The position numbers and the translations under genes were made by a program. DNA of 64,000 bases from Colwellia sp. RSH04 (GTDB lineage: Bacteria; Pseudomonadota; Gammaproteobacteria; Enterobacterales; Alteromonadaceae): contig NZ_QXIO01000001.1 in the NCBI RefSeq assembly GCF_003545765.1, positions 558,001-622,000 on the forward strand. Direction: 5' to 3'. Below the pieces are notes generated by a model. That model was not told the origin of the DNA. It searched no databases and worked only from the letters and a program-made list of their open reading frames with translations. The first letter of the stretch is position 1, and every line of letters starts with the position of its first letter. Of the stretch, positions 9,758 to 20,108 are shown piece by piece.

Positions 9758-12391
9758 ATGAGTATTGACCATAACAATCAAGAGTTCTTTGAAATATTTC
9801 CCTGGAATGAAAATTTTAGTACAGGTATTGACTCAATTGATGACCAGCACAAACAGCTAGTACGAATACTTAATCGTCTTGCCGCTAATTTAGCAAACTT
9901 ATCTGCTCCCATTATTTTAAATGAAATTTTTGATGAATTAGCCGAATATGCAGATTATCACTTCAAGAGCGAAGAGCTTATTTGGGTTGACAATTTTAAA
10001 AATGATGAATGGGTTACTCAGCACTCACTCACTCATGGTTCATTTATTGACAAAGTGATAGAAATAAAAAACAACAAGGATAATAAATCTTTAGATGATG
10101 TCATTTATGACATCATCACCTTCTTGTCTAATTGGCTCGCATATCATATTTTGGATACCGATAAACGTATGGCGCTGGCTGTTATCGCTTTAAAATCGGG
10201 AAATACATTAGAAGAAGCAAAAGCAATATCTGCTGAAGGTATGAGTGGTTCGATGGAAACTGTGATCAGAACAGTTTTAACCATGTACAGTGGCATCTCA
10301 GCTCGAACTTTGGACCTTATGCGCGAGAAGAGTCGCCGTAAACAAGCAGAAGCGGCCCTGCATATTAGTGAAGAACGCTGGAAGTTTATACTTGATGCAG
10401 AAAAGGAAAATGTTTGGGATTTAAACCTAGAAAACAAAACCAAGTCCCTAACGGAAAATGACTCTTCGATTATAGATATTGTACAAAATAAAATTCAAGG
10501 AAATGATAAAAGCGCACAAATACATCCAGATGATATTGACTTATTTAAAAAAGATTTTTTACTCCATCTACAAGGAAAAACTAAGTTTTTCACAAATAAA
10601 CATCGAGAATTAAAAAGTAATGGCAGTTGGTCTTGGGTGCTGAGTCGAGGAAAAGTTGTTAGCAGAAATGAAAGTGGTCAACCGTTACGGATGGTTGGAA
10701 CCCACTCAGATATTACTGAAAGAGAGCTCGCCTCTATAATCTTTAATCATAGCTCACAAGCTATGATGGTAACCGATGAAAACAATAACATTATAAGTAT
10801 CAATAAAGCCTTTACTAAAATTACTGGCTATAAAGAAGATGAAATTTTAGGGAAACCGCCAAGCATTTTATCTTCGGGCATTCATGATAAACAGTTCTAT
10901 AAAATGATGTGGGAGGAAATTAACCGTTGTGGAAGTTGGAGTTCTGAAGTTTACAATAAACGTAAAAATGGCCAAATGTTTTGTGAATTCCTCAGCATAA
11001 ATACGGTTAAAAACCAAGAAGATGGTATCGACTATTTTGTAGCCCTGTTTAGCGATATCACTCAGCAGAAAAAAGCGGATGAAACTATTCAAAGACAGGC
11101 AAGTTTTGATTCATTAACAAACCTTCCAAATAAAGTCACTTTTCAAAATAGATTGGAAGAACAGATACTATGGTCAAAACGAAGTAAATTGCCCTTTGCC
11201 GTACTATTTGTAGATCTCGACCACTTTAAAGATGTTAATGATAGTTTGGGGCATGAAAGCGGAGACCAATTATTAATACAAGCATCAAATAGGCTTAAGG
11301 ATTGCGTACGGGAAAGTGACATAGTTGCTCGTTTTGGTGGAGATGAATTTACCATATTGTTACCTGATATAAAAGATACCGAAATTATAGAGAGAGTCGC
11401 AAAAAATATTATTTTAAGATTAATAGAGCCCTTTGACGTTGGTATCAATCGAGTTTATGTATCTGCAAGTATTGGAATAACACTTTATCCAAATGATGCT
11501 GACACTAGCTTAGGCTTACTTAGAAATGCTGATCAAGCGATGTATAAAGCCAAACAAACAGGTAGAAGTCGTTTTAATTATTTTACTCCAGCAATGCAAG
11601 AACGAGCACAAGAAAGACAAAGGCTTGTTACTGACCTACATAACGCTATAGAACTTAAACAGTTTGAACTTTACTACCAGCCTATCTTTGACATGAAAAC
11701 TAAAAAACTCATCAAAGCAGAAGCTCTTATCCGCTGGAATCACCCAATTAAAGGCCTAGTTTCTCCAGATGAATTTATTCCCTTATCAGAAAAGTCCGGA
11801 CTTATTAATAAGATAGGTGATTGGGTATTTAAAGAAGCCACAACTCAAACAAAGAAGTGGCAAAATAAATATCAAATGGATTTACAAATTAGTATTAATA
11901 AGTCCCCAATACAGTTTAAGTCTGAATCAAAAGTTAAACATTGGTTGGAATTTATAAAAGAAATAGGTTTATCTAGTGAAAGTATTATCATAGAGATCAC
12001 TGAAAATGTATTAATGGATAATGAAAATGATATTTTAGATAGACTATTAAAATTTAGAGAAGCTGGTTTTATGCTTGCTTTAGATGATTTTGGCACGGGC
12101 TATTCTTCACTATCCTATCTTAGAAAATTCCCCATCGATTACATGAAAATTGATCGTTCATTTGTAAGTAACCTATCTAATGACGCTCAAGATATGGTTT
12201 TATGTGAAGCGATGATTGGATTGGCGCAAAAACTAGGAATTAAAGTAATAGCAGAAGGAATTGAAACCCCACTTCAATCTAAACTAATAAGTGATATGGA
12301 TTGTGATTATGGACAAGGTTACCTTTTTTCAAAGCCGATACCAGCGAGTGAATTTGATGCCTTACTCAAAGATCAATGTAAACCAACTTAA
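9758..12391 (+). CDS. Bacteriohemerythrin-PAS-PAS-GGDEF-EAL protein
   Basis: 877 residues, cytoplasmic, with no membrane segment. Residues 10-140 form a bacteriohemerythrin domain with all seven di-iron ligands in the canonical pattern: H31, H68, E72, H89, H93, H130 and D135. A helical linker leads to two PAS domains (about 205-320 and 325-445), the second containing the ITGYKEDEILGKPPSIL block. A GGDEF domain with intact GGDEF (about 526-530) and an EAL domain with intact EAL (about 655-657) and DDFGTGYSSLSYL follow. Both catalytic signatures are intact, so it could make and degrade c-di-GMP. Hemerythrin fused to c-di-GMP enzymes is known to sense oxygen or redox state, which is the likely input here. 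The start ATG has AAAAGG upstream at good spacing. Confidence 0.92.
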   Translation: MSIDHNNQEFFEIFPWNENFSTGIDSIDDQHKQLVRILNRLAANLANLSAPIILNEIFDELAEYADYHFKSEELIWVDNFKNDEWVTQHSLTHGSFIDKVIEIKNNKDNKSLDDVIYDIITFLSNWLAYHILDTDKRMALAVIALKSGNTLEEAKAISAEGMSGSMETVIRTVLTMYSGISARTLDLMREKSRRKQAEAALHISEERWKFILDAEKENVWDLNLENKTKSLTENDSSIIDIVQNKIQGNDKSAQIHPDDIDLFKKDFLLHLQGKTKFFTNKHRELKSNGSWSWVLSRGKVVSRNESGQPLRMVGTHSDITERELASIIFNHSSQAMMVTDENNNIISINKAFTKITGYKEDEILGKPPSILSSGIHDKQFYKMMWEEINRCGSWSSEVYNKRKNGQMFCEFLSINTVKNQEDGIDYFVALFSDITQQKKADETIQRQASFDSLTNLPNKVTFQNRLEEQILWSKRSKLPFAVLFVDLDHFKDVNDSLGHESGDQLLIQASNRLKDCVRESDIVARFGGDEFTILLPDIKDTEIIERVAKNIILRLIEPFDVGINRVYVSASIGITLYPNDADTSLGLLRNADQAMYKAKQTGRSRFNYFTPAMQERAQERQRLVTDLHNAIELKQFELYYQPIFDMKTKKLIKAEALIRWNHPIKGLVSPDEFIPLSEKSGLINKIGDWVFKEATTQTKKWQNKYQMDLQISINKSPIQFKSESKVKHWLEFIKEIGLSSESIIIEITENVLMDNENDILDRLLKFREAGFMLALDDFGTGYSSLSYLRKFPIDYMKIDRSFVSNLSNDAQDMVLCEAMIGLAQKLGIKVIAEGIETPLQSKLISDMDCDYGQGYLFSKPIPASEFDALLKDQCKPT

Positions 12392-12516
12392 ATGTAACAG
12401 ACTTAAAATAGCCAAAAGATGTTGTGTTCATCAATGAAAACAAACTACACAAAAATTAATATTATAAATGATTTTTAACAACTTATTTTAACCCTTTTTA
12501 TTAAAGACTCGATAAA

Positions 12517-13848
12517 TTGACAATAAACGATAGTATTTCATTTAAACTGCCCATCAAAATAATAGCCCTAGCTTGCACGTATTTTCTAATGGGGATCGTG
12601 GGTCTCGAATTTGCTATTCCTCCGGGGAATGCAACCGTAATATTTCCAGCGTCAGGTATCGCAGTCGCCGCAATATTGTATGGGGGAATTCGATTACTGC
12701 CTGGTATTTGGTTAGGTCAATTTTGTTTCAACCTTTGGTTAACAGGAAACACAGACACTCTGCACTTTCAGCATGTTTTGGTTGCACTATTGATTGCCAT
12801 AGGTGCAAGCCTTCAAGCGGCTATAGCTTGGTATCTAGTAAAAATTTCAGGCGTAAAATGGAAAACGCTCACATTACTGCGGGAAATTACGCTATTTTTG
12901 GTATTAACTGCTGCTTTAGCGAGTCTAGTTTCAGCGACTTGGGCTAATATTACATTATATTTATTTGGTATCATCTCTACTGATAAAATTGCAGAAAACT
13001 GGTTCAGTTGGTGGATTGGTGATGCGACTGGTGTACTATTACTTGCCCCGTTAACACTGACCTTATTATTTCGTAAGCAGTCACTCGGAAGACATCGACT
13101 ACATACCGTAATGCTTCCGACTCTGCTCGCGCTAACAATGATCGTTCTGTTCTTTTTCTACGTCGCAAGCAACGAAAAGCGTCAAATCAACAATCAGTTA
13201 CATCACACAGGAGACGTGCTTGAACATCATATTAAAACCAAGCTAAATGGTTTTACCGAAACGGTGACATCGGTCAGTAACTTGATGAGTATTTATCCGG
13301 ATCTGAGTTACACGAAATTTGAACTCTTTACTCGTAATTTATATGCCATGCATCCAGACTTGCATGGATTGAGTTGGAACCCCTCTATTTCTGATTCAAA
13401 CAGAGAGAACTTCGAAGCAAAGATGGCGAAACAACTTGCCATGCCTGCATTTGAAATCACTCAAAAGAACATGCAAGGTACAGCAGTTCGAGCTGGAAAT
13501 CGAGATCACTATGTGCCCGCCACCTACATCACGCCATTGAATTCCAATAAACAAGTACAAGGTTACGATATTGCTTCAGATTCAGTCCGATTCGAAGCCA
13601 TAACTAAAGCACGTCAAACTGGGAAAGTTGCTATAACAGCGCCTATTAATCTTGTTCAAGAAACAGCGTCAAGCGCTGCCATATTATTAATATCCCCGAT
13701 AAACACAATGGAAAATCATACTCAAGATAATTACACTCAAGATAATGGCACTCAGAGCAATAGTACTAAGAACATTGAAATATCCGGTTTTGCTGTGGCA
13801 GCGGTGCGTATCGAAAACATGATGAAGTCTTTGTTTTCTCAGGGGTGA
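12517..13848 (+). CDS. MASE1-CHASE N-terminal part of a split GGDEF/EAL protein
   Basis: 443 residues from a TTG start (MTINDSISFKLPIK). Residues about 10-230 are a MASE1 integral-membrane sensor with the family block IPPGNATVIFPASGIAVAAI and roughly eight hydrophobic helices. From about 230 an extracytoplasmic CHASE domain begins. The frame ends in the middle of CHASE at TGA 13846-13848, and the missing part continues in the next frame. Inserting one G in the GGGG run at 13842-13845 would join the two frames without a gap (SLFSQG-VMEDVEVLIED). The original product is therefore one sensor protein of about 1350 residues covering 12517-16577. Whether the frameshift is real, a sequencing error or tolerated by slippage cannot be decided here. 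Confidence 0.85.
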   Translation: MTINDSISFKLPIKIIALACTYFLMGIVGLEFAIPPGNATVIFPASGIAVAAILYGGIRLLPGIWLGQFCFNLWLTGNTDTLHFQHVLVALLIAIGASLQAAIAWYLVKISGVKWKTLTLLREITLFLVLTAALASLVSATWANITLYLFGIISTDKIAENWFSWWIGDATGVLLLAPLTLTLLFRKQSLGRHRLHTVMLPTLLALTMIVLFFFYVASNEKRQINNQLHHTGDVLEHHIKTKLNGFTETVTSVSNLMSIYPDLSYTKFELFTRNLYAMHPDLHGLSWNPSISDSNRENFEAKMAKQLAMPAFEITQKNMQGTAVRAGNRDHYVPATYITPLNSNKQVQGYDIASDSVRFEAITKARQTGKVAITAPINLVQETASSAAILLISPINTMENHTQDNYTQDNGTQSNSTKNIEISGFAVAAVRIENMMKSLFSQG

Positions 13849-16577
13849 TGGAAGACGTAGAGGTACTAATTGAAGACAAACACGCGCTAAGTACGGAAAA
13901 TACATTATTTAGATCTTATTTAACATTGAGCTCAACTAACAAAGAATACCTATGGCAAAGCGATATTGATTTTGGTGGTCGAACATGGCAATTAACCATT
14001 ACGCCAACAACCAGTTATATCGAAACTCACCTAGCGCTTTTAGCGTGGCAAATATTGCTTCTTGGGTTAATTTTTACCGGTTTATTACAGGGATTATTAC
14101 TCTCCATTACCGGACAGCATTACCTTGCTAAATCAGAGTTACAACAAAGCGAAACTAAATTAAAATCACTTATTCTGAATATGAGCGAAGGGTTAGCACT
14201 GCATGAACTCATTTATGATGAGCATAATCAGGCTATAGATTACCGTATACTGGATGTCAACCCTGCTTTTGAAGCCCAGACCGGAATAACAATAAAAACC
14301 GCTAAAGGTAATTTGGCAACCGAGGTATATGGTGTTAATCCCCCACCTTATATAGATGATTACGCTCAGGTTGTAAAATCGAGTGCGCCGTATAGTTTTG
14401 ACGTCTATTTTGAACCACTACAGCGCCATTTTAATATTTCTACTTTCTCTCCCATGGCAAATCAATTTGCCACCGTGTTTACTGATATTACGGAACGTAA
14501 AAAAGCCCTTCAGCAGTTAGTAGAAAGTGAATCGCGCTTTAGAGAGTTATTTGAGCAAACTCCAATTGCTTATCAATCTTTAGATGTAGAAGGACGATAT
14601 ATTGATGTCAATGAACACCTTTGTAACATGCTCGGTTATTCTCGAGAAGAGATTTTAGGAACAGCATTTGGCGAAATTTGGATGGATGAGATTCAGGACC
14701 AATTTCCTTGCCAATTTAAAGCGTTTAAAAAAGAAGGGCATGTTAGCACTCAGATAACACTCGAAAAGAGAGATGGTCAGCTTATTAGCGTGATCTTAAA
14801 CGGTCGTATTCAAAGAGATTCAAAAGGAAACTTTGTAAAGACGCATTGTGTCCTTGTCGACATTACTGAGCGTGAAAAAATAGCGCAAGAAATGCATATT
14901 GCGTCCATTGCATTTGAGTCTCAAGAAGGCATGTTTGTAACCGATGCTGAAGGTACTATTCTCCGTGTTAATCAGTCATTTACTGTAATCACGGGATACA
15001 GCATTGAGGACGTTATTGGTAAAACGCCTAATATATTAAGTTCAGGAAGGCATGATAATAAGTTCTATTCAAGTATGTGGGAGAGCATTAACACAACCGG
15101 GGGCTGGCAAGGCGAAATATGGAATAAACGCAAAAACGGTCAAATTTATCCAGAACACCTTACAATCACGGCTGTCATGAATGATCAAAATCAGGTCACA
15201 CACTATGTTGCAACTTTAACTGATATTACCGCCAACAAAAAGGCCGAAAAAGAAATCCATTTATTGGCATTTTATGATCCATTGACACGATTGCCCAACC
15301 GACGTTTATTCATGGATCGCTTAGCACAAGCTATGGCTTCGAGCGCGAGATCAGAACAAAGCGGTGCTGTGCTTTTTCTTGATCTTGATCATTTTAAAAC
15401 ACTCAACGATACCCTCGGACATGAGCTTAGTGATGTTTTATTACAGCAGGTTGCGAGTCGTTTACAAGATACAGTAAGAGAGCATGACACCGTTGCTCGC
15501 CTTGGCGGTGATGAATTTGTTGTTTTATTAGAAATGCTAAATAAAGACGTTAAAAAAGCCACTGCAGACTCGTTCCATGTGGCAAACAAAATTTTGTCGA
15601 GTCTTAATCAAACCTATCAACTTGAAGAACATGAATACAATAGTAGTAGTAGTATAGGTGTTATCATTTTTAACGGCCATGACGCTTCACCAGATACCTT
15701 AGTCAAACATGCTGATATTGCTATGTATCAGGCTAAAAATGATGGTCGCAATGCGATATGTATTTTTGACCCTAAAATGCAGGAGGAGATCAATGCTCGT
15801 TCAACGCTTGAGCGTGACCTTCGTCATGCCATTATCGACCAGCAGTTCCAATTGTATTACCAGATTCAAGTCGACAACTCGCATCGGCCTTTAGGCGCTG
15901 AAGCTTTGATCCGCTGGAATCACCCAGAGCGTGGTTTAGTTTCGCCTATTGAATTTATCCCGCTTGCTGAAGAAACTGGGCTCATTTTACCGATAGGTGA
16001 ATGGGTACTTAATACAGCCTGTGCTCAACTAAAAGTATGGCAGCAACAAGAACGCATGCGTAATTTTGTTTTGTCTGTCAATGTCAGTGCTAAACAGTTT
16101 CACCAAGCTGATTTTGTAAAAAATGTTCAGTCAACTATTGAGCAGTTTGGCATCAAGCCAGAGTTACTAAAACTCGAAATTACAGAAAGTATGTTGCTAG
16201 AAAATCTTGATGCAACGATTGCTAATATGTTAACTCTAAAGGAACTTGACGTAAAATTTTCGCTGGATGATTTTGGAACGGGATATTCTTCACTGCAATA
16301 TTTAAAACGCCTCCCGCTTGATCAGCTAAAAATAGACCAATCGTTTGTTCGTGACGTGGTTGTCGACGAGAATGATCGGACTATTGTTCGAACTATCATC
16401 GCTATGGCTGATAATTTGAGTTTAGATATCATTGCTGAAGGCGTAGAAACGGAAGAACAACGCGATATTTTGTTAACGGAAGGCTGTTTTCATTATCAGG
16501 GGTACCTGTTTAGTAAGCCTATTCCTATTGATGAGTTTGAAGAGTGGTTAAATAATACTATTCTGTATAAGGAATAA
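13845..16577 (+). CDS. CHASE end-PAS-PAS-PAS-GGDEF-EAL part of the split gene
   Basis: 910 residues in the frame -1 relative to the preceding fragment. It begins with the end of the CHASE domain and a transmembrane helix (about 65-90, HLALLAWQILLLGLIFTGLL). Three PAS-like domains follow (about 105-215, 225-340, 350-465), then GGDEF (intact, about 554-558) and EAL (intact, about 686-688, with DDFGTGYSSLQYL). All c-di-GMP catalytic motifs are preserved. GTG (13845) and ATG (13848) sit exactly over the upstream TGA (GGGGTGATGG), so termination-reinitiation could yield a stand-alone protein with one membrane helix. The simplest reading is a recent one-base deletion in a MASE1-CHASE diguanylate cyclase/phosphodiesterase. 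Confidence 0.85.
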   Translation: MMEDVEVLIEDKHALSTENTLFRSYLTLSSTNKEYLWQSDIDFGGRTWQLTITPTTSYIETHLALLAWQILLLGLIFTGLLQGLLLSITGQHYLAKSELQQSETKLKSLILNMSEGLALHELIYDEHNQAIDYRILDVNPAFEAQTGITIKTAKGNLATEVYGVNPPPYIDDYAQVVKSSAPYSFDVYFEPLQRHFNISTFSPMANQFATVFTDITERKKALQQLVESESRFRELFEQTPIAYQSLDVEGRYIDVNEHLCNMLGYSREEILGTAFGEIWMDEIQDQFPCQFKAFKKEGHVSTQITLEKRDGQLISVILNGRIQRDSKGNFVKTHCVLVDITEREKIAQEMHIASIAFESQEGMFVTDAEGTILRVNQSFTVITGYSIEDVIGKTPNILSSGRHDNKFYSSMWESINTTGGWQGEIWNKRKNGQIYPEHLTITAVMNDQNQVTHYVATLTDITANKKAEKEIHLLAFYDPLTRLPNRRLFMDRLAQAMASSARSEQSGAVLFLDLDHFKTLNDTLGHELSDVLLQQVASRLQDTVREHDTVARLGGDEFVVLLEMLNKDVKKATADSFHVANKILSSLNQTYQLEEHEYNSSSSIGVIIFNGHDASPDTLVKHADIAMYQAKNDGRNAICIFDPKMQEEINARSTLERDLRHAIIDQQFQLYYQIQVDNSHRPLGAEALIRWNHPERGLVSPIEFIPLAEETGLILPIGEWVLNTACAQLKVWQQQERMRNFVLSVNVSAKQFHQADFVKNVQSTIEQFGIKPELLKLEITESMLLENLDATIANMLTLKELDVKFSLDDFGTGYSSLQYLKRLPLDQLKIDQSFVRDVVVDENDRTIVRTIIAMADNLSLDIIAEGVETEEQRDILLTEGCFHYQGYLFSKPIPIDEFEEWLNNTILYKE

Positions 16578-16723
16578 GCACATAGAACGACGTGGGAAAC
16601 ATTAGAACAAATAAAATTTGTTTAGATATAATGATATCAAACAAATTTTGTGTAGTTATCGTTGCGCCCATGCGTTCCATGAGTTTGAAAAAATTTAAGC
16701 AAATTATTAGTAGTAGACTCCCT

Positions 16724-16833
16724 CGCGCATGCACGGGGTACTTACTGTTATGCTTCTGCGAAGCAGTAGCGACAGCATACTGCCGCTGCTAATTCATCCC
16801 CGCATAAATACGGGATATTCTTCTGCTTCGCAG
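16724..16833. repeat. Compact element of nested hairpins before groL terminator
   Basis: Between the GGDEF/EAL gene and groL lies a GC-richer, palindrome-dense stretch. TGCTTC-tgc-GAAGCA is at 16751-16765, GCAGTA...TACTGC at 16763-16783, CCCG...CGGG around 16798-16814, and CTGCTTCGCAG at 16823-16833, which is the reverse complement of CTGCGAAGCAG at 16756-16766. The base composition differs from the surrounding AT-rich DNA. It has the look of a REP-like or small MITE-type intergenic element. No gene is supported between 16578 and 16913. Confidence 0.6.
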
Positions 16834-16843
16834 ACGCCTAATA

Positions 16844-16876
16844 AAAAAGCCCAAATATTCCTATTCAGGCTTTCGT
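16844..16876 (-). terminator. groL rho-independent terminator
   Basis: On the minus strand, AAAGCCTGAATAGG...GGGCTTTTTTAT forms a stem (AAAGCC with GGGCTTT) followed by a T run, about 40 bases after the groL stop codon. The same hairpin is duplicated near 9330-9360. Confidence 0.85.
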
Positions 16877-16913
16877 GTTATAAGAGATTAGGCTTATTTA
16901 GGCGCAGAATAAA

Positions 16914-18590
<1,677 letters not shown>

Positions 18591-18640
18591 TCAATAATAA
18601 TTAATTTAAAAGCTCTACGCTCAAACATAAATTTTTACGA

Positions 18641-18931
18641 CTATTCTACGATTGCTAAAATGTCAGATTCACTTAAAATTAACACTTCTTCGCCGTCAAT
18701 TTTTTCAGCTTTCATGCCATAGCCTTCACTGAAAATAATTTGATCGCCAACCTGTACATCAAGAGCGCGTACTTCACCATTTTCTAGAATACGGCCTTTA
18801 CCAACCGCAACGACTTCACCACGCGTTGATTTTTCAGCTGCACTACCAGTTAGTACAATACCACCAGCAGATTTTGACTCTACTTCTTTACGTTTAATAA
18901 TTACACGATCATGTAGTGGACGAATGCTCAT
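18641..18931 (-). CDS. groS: Co-chaperonin GroES
   Basis: 96 residues, full length. This 10-kDa heptameric lid of the GroEL chamber shows the conserved start [14 protein letters not shown], the mobile-loop segment [20 protein letters not shown] and the C-terminal [12 protein letters not shown]. An AGGAGAG ribosome-binding site precedes the ATG at ideal spacing. It is the first gene of groSL, transcribed with groL and preceded by a sigma-32-type promoter. Confidence 0.99.
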   Translation of the reverse strand: MSIRPLHDRVIIKRKEVESKSAGGIVLTGSAAEKSTRGEVVAVGKGRILENGEVRALDVQVGDQIIFSEGYGMKAEKIDGEEVLILSESDILAIVE

Positions 18932-19007
18932 TTATTCTCTCCTGAGATTTTTCAATTATTGATTAAATACACTACCAATAAGGTAGAGCAAAACTTGTTG
19001 CTATTAG

Positions 19008-19035
19008 AAATGGGGATAAAAAAAGCCGACACAAG
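19008..19035 (-). promoter_or_regulatory. Sigma-32 heat-shock promoter of groSL
   Basis: Read on the minus strand, CTTGTGT (19035-19029) is followed after 13 bases by CCCCATTT (19015-19008). This matches the heat-shock consensus CTTGAAA-N(11-16)-CCCCATnT perfectly in the -10 and at CTTG of the -35. It lies about 77 bp upstream of the groS ATG. The -35 half is inside the hairpin of the fxsA terminator. Confidence 0.8.
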
Positions 19036-19043
19036 GTCAGCTT
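19018..19043 (-). terminator. fxsA terminator overlapping the groSL promoter
   Basis: Minus-strand AAGCTGAC-cttgt-GTCGGCTT followed by a run of seven T. It is an 8-bp stem with one G-U pair and a 5-base loop, about 30 bases past the fxsA stop codon. Confidence 0.85.
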
Positions 19044-19073
19044 CGATTTTTTTTTCGCTTTAGCTTATTATGA

Positions 19074-19580
19074 CTAGTCTTTTCGCTGAAATTCACCCTC
19101 TAACGTGTCACCTTGATGATGCGATATCGGTTTACTGTCGTTTGAAAAAGGCGGTTGATGCTCTTCGTGTTCAAACACATTACCCTGACTAGTATGATGA
19201 AAAGAAGCTCCAGCATTAAACTGGTTTACGTTAATATTCTTTTGCACTTGTGCTGCAATAGCACGTCGAACACTTGGAATAAGTAAAGACAAGCCAAAAA
19301 TATCGGTTACAAACCCAGGAGTAACCAGCAACACACCTGCAACAAGTAACATCAACCCTGTCACTATTTCATTTGAAGGCATCTCACCTTGTGCCATTTT
19401 TCCTTGTACAGATTGGAGCGTTTCAATGCCTTGCTGACGGACATATTTAGCGCCAAGCCATGCACTTAGAATGACAATAGCAACAGTAGGCCATACACCG
19501 AGCAATTCACCGACTTGCATTATCACCGTAATTTCAATAATCGGGACAATAATAAATAACACAAATAACAATCGAAACAT
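19074..19580 (-). CDS. fxsA: FxsA family membrane protein
   Basis: 168 residues. A small inner-membrane protein of the FxsA (phage T7 exclusion suppressor) family, with hydrophobic segments at about 3-22, 25-43 and 75-98, the motifs PIIEITVIMQVGELLG and VAGVLLVTPGFVTDIFGL, and a polar cytoplasmic tail rich in His. In E. coli it modulates sensitivity to F-plasmid exclusion of T7; its normal role is unclear. It is located immediately upstream of groSL in many gammaproteobacteria, as here, with its own terminator between them, and is divergent from cutA. Confidence 0.93.
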   Translation of the reverse strand: MFRLLFVLFIIVPIIEITVIMQVGELLGVWPTVAIVILSAWLGAKYVRQQGIETLQSVQGKMAQGEMPSNEIVTGLMLLVAGVLLVTPGFVTDIFGLSLLIPSVRRAIAAQVQKNINVNQFNAGASFHHTSQGNVFEHEEHQPPFSNDSKPISHHQGDTLEGEFQRKD

Positions 19581-19791
19581 TTTCAGTCCTTATGTCCAGT
19601 AATTAACACTATAGCTCGCATAAAATTCTTTACTGAACTACTGATGAAACTTATATTGGGGTTATCGGGTCTTATTCAAGTCAACACAGCAAGCTTAGGG
19701 ATAACAATCAACAATACCCACATAGTCTTAAGTCTTTTTTAAGCTATTGAGCGTATAATAACAGTAATTGAATTTAATCTAGGAAATAAAA

Positions 19792-20103
19792 TTGTATCAA
19801 TTAATTTTGACAACATGCCCTGACAAGGCTGTAGCAACTATGATTGCTGAACACTTAGTTAATGAAAAGTTAGCTGCTTGTGTTAATTTAATCCCTGGTT
19901 TAACTTCAATATATAGCTGGGAAGGTGAACTACGAAAAGGAACAGAAATTCAATTATTAATCAAAACCGAAGAACGATTATTTACGCAATTAAATAATGA
20001 AATTAATCGACTACACCCATACGAAGTGGTAGAAATTATTGCCTTGAACATCCAGCAAGGTGATGAAAACTACTTAAACTGGATATCTAACACACTGAAG
20101 TAA
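19792..20103 (+). CDS. cutA: Divalent-cation tolerance protein CutA
   Basis: 103 residues. A trimeric cytoplasmic protein of the PII-like fold, linked to copper and divalent metal tolerance. The conserved blocks CPDKAVATMIAEHLVNEKLAACVN, YSWEGEL and LHPYEVVEII are present. The start is TTG at 19792: an AGGA lies eight bases upstream, and the protein begins exactly where the family does (MYQLILTTCPD). The stop is followed after five bases by the dsbD start, so the two are co-transcribed, a common gammaproteobacterial arrangement. Confidence 0.97.
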   Translation: MYQLILTTCPDKAVATMIAEHLVNEKLAACVNLIPGLTSIYSWEGELRKGTEIQLLIKTEERLFTQLNNEINRLHPYEVVEIIALNIQQGDENYLNWISNTLK

Positions 20104-20108
20104 CCTTA

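Noticed and set aside
16724-16833. Short repeats considered as a CRISPR array
   Set aside because: The repeats are nested palindromes of different lengths without regular spacers, and no cas gene is near.
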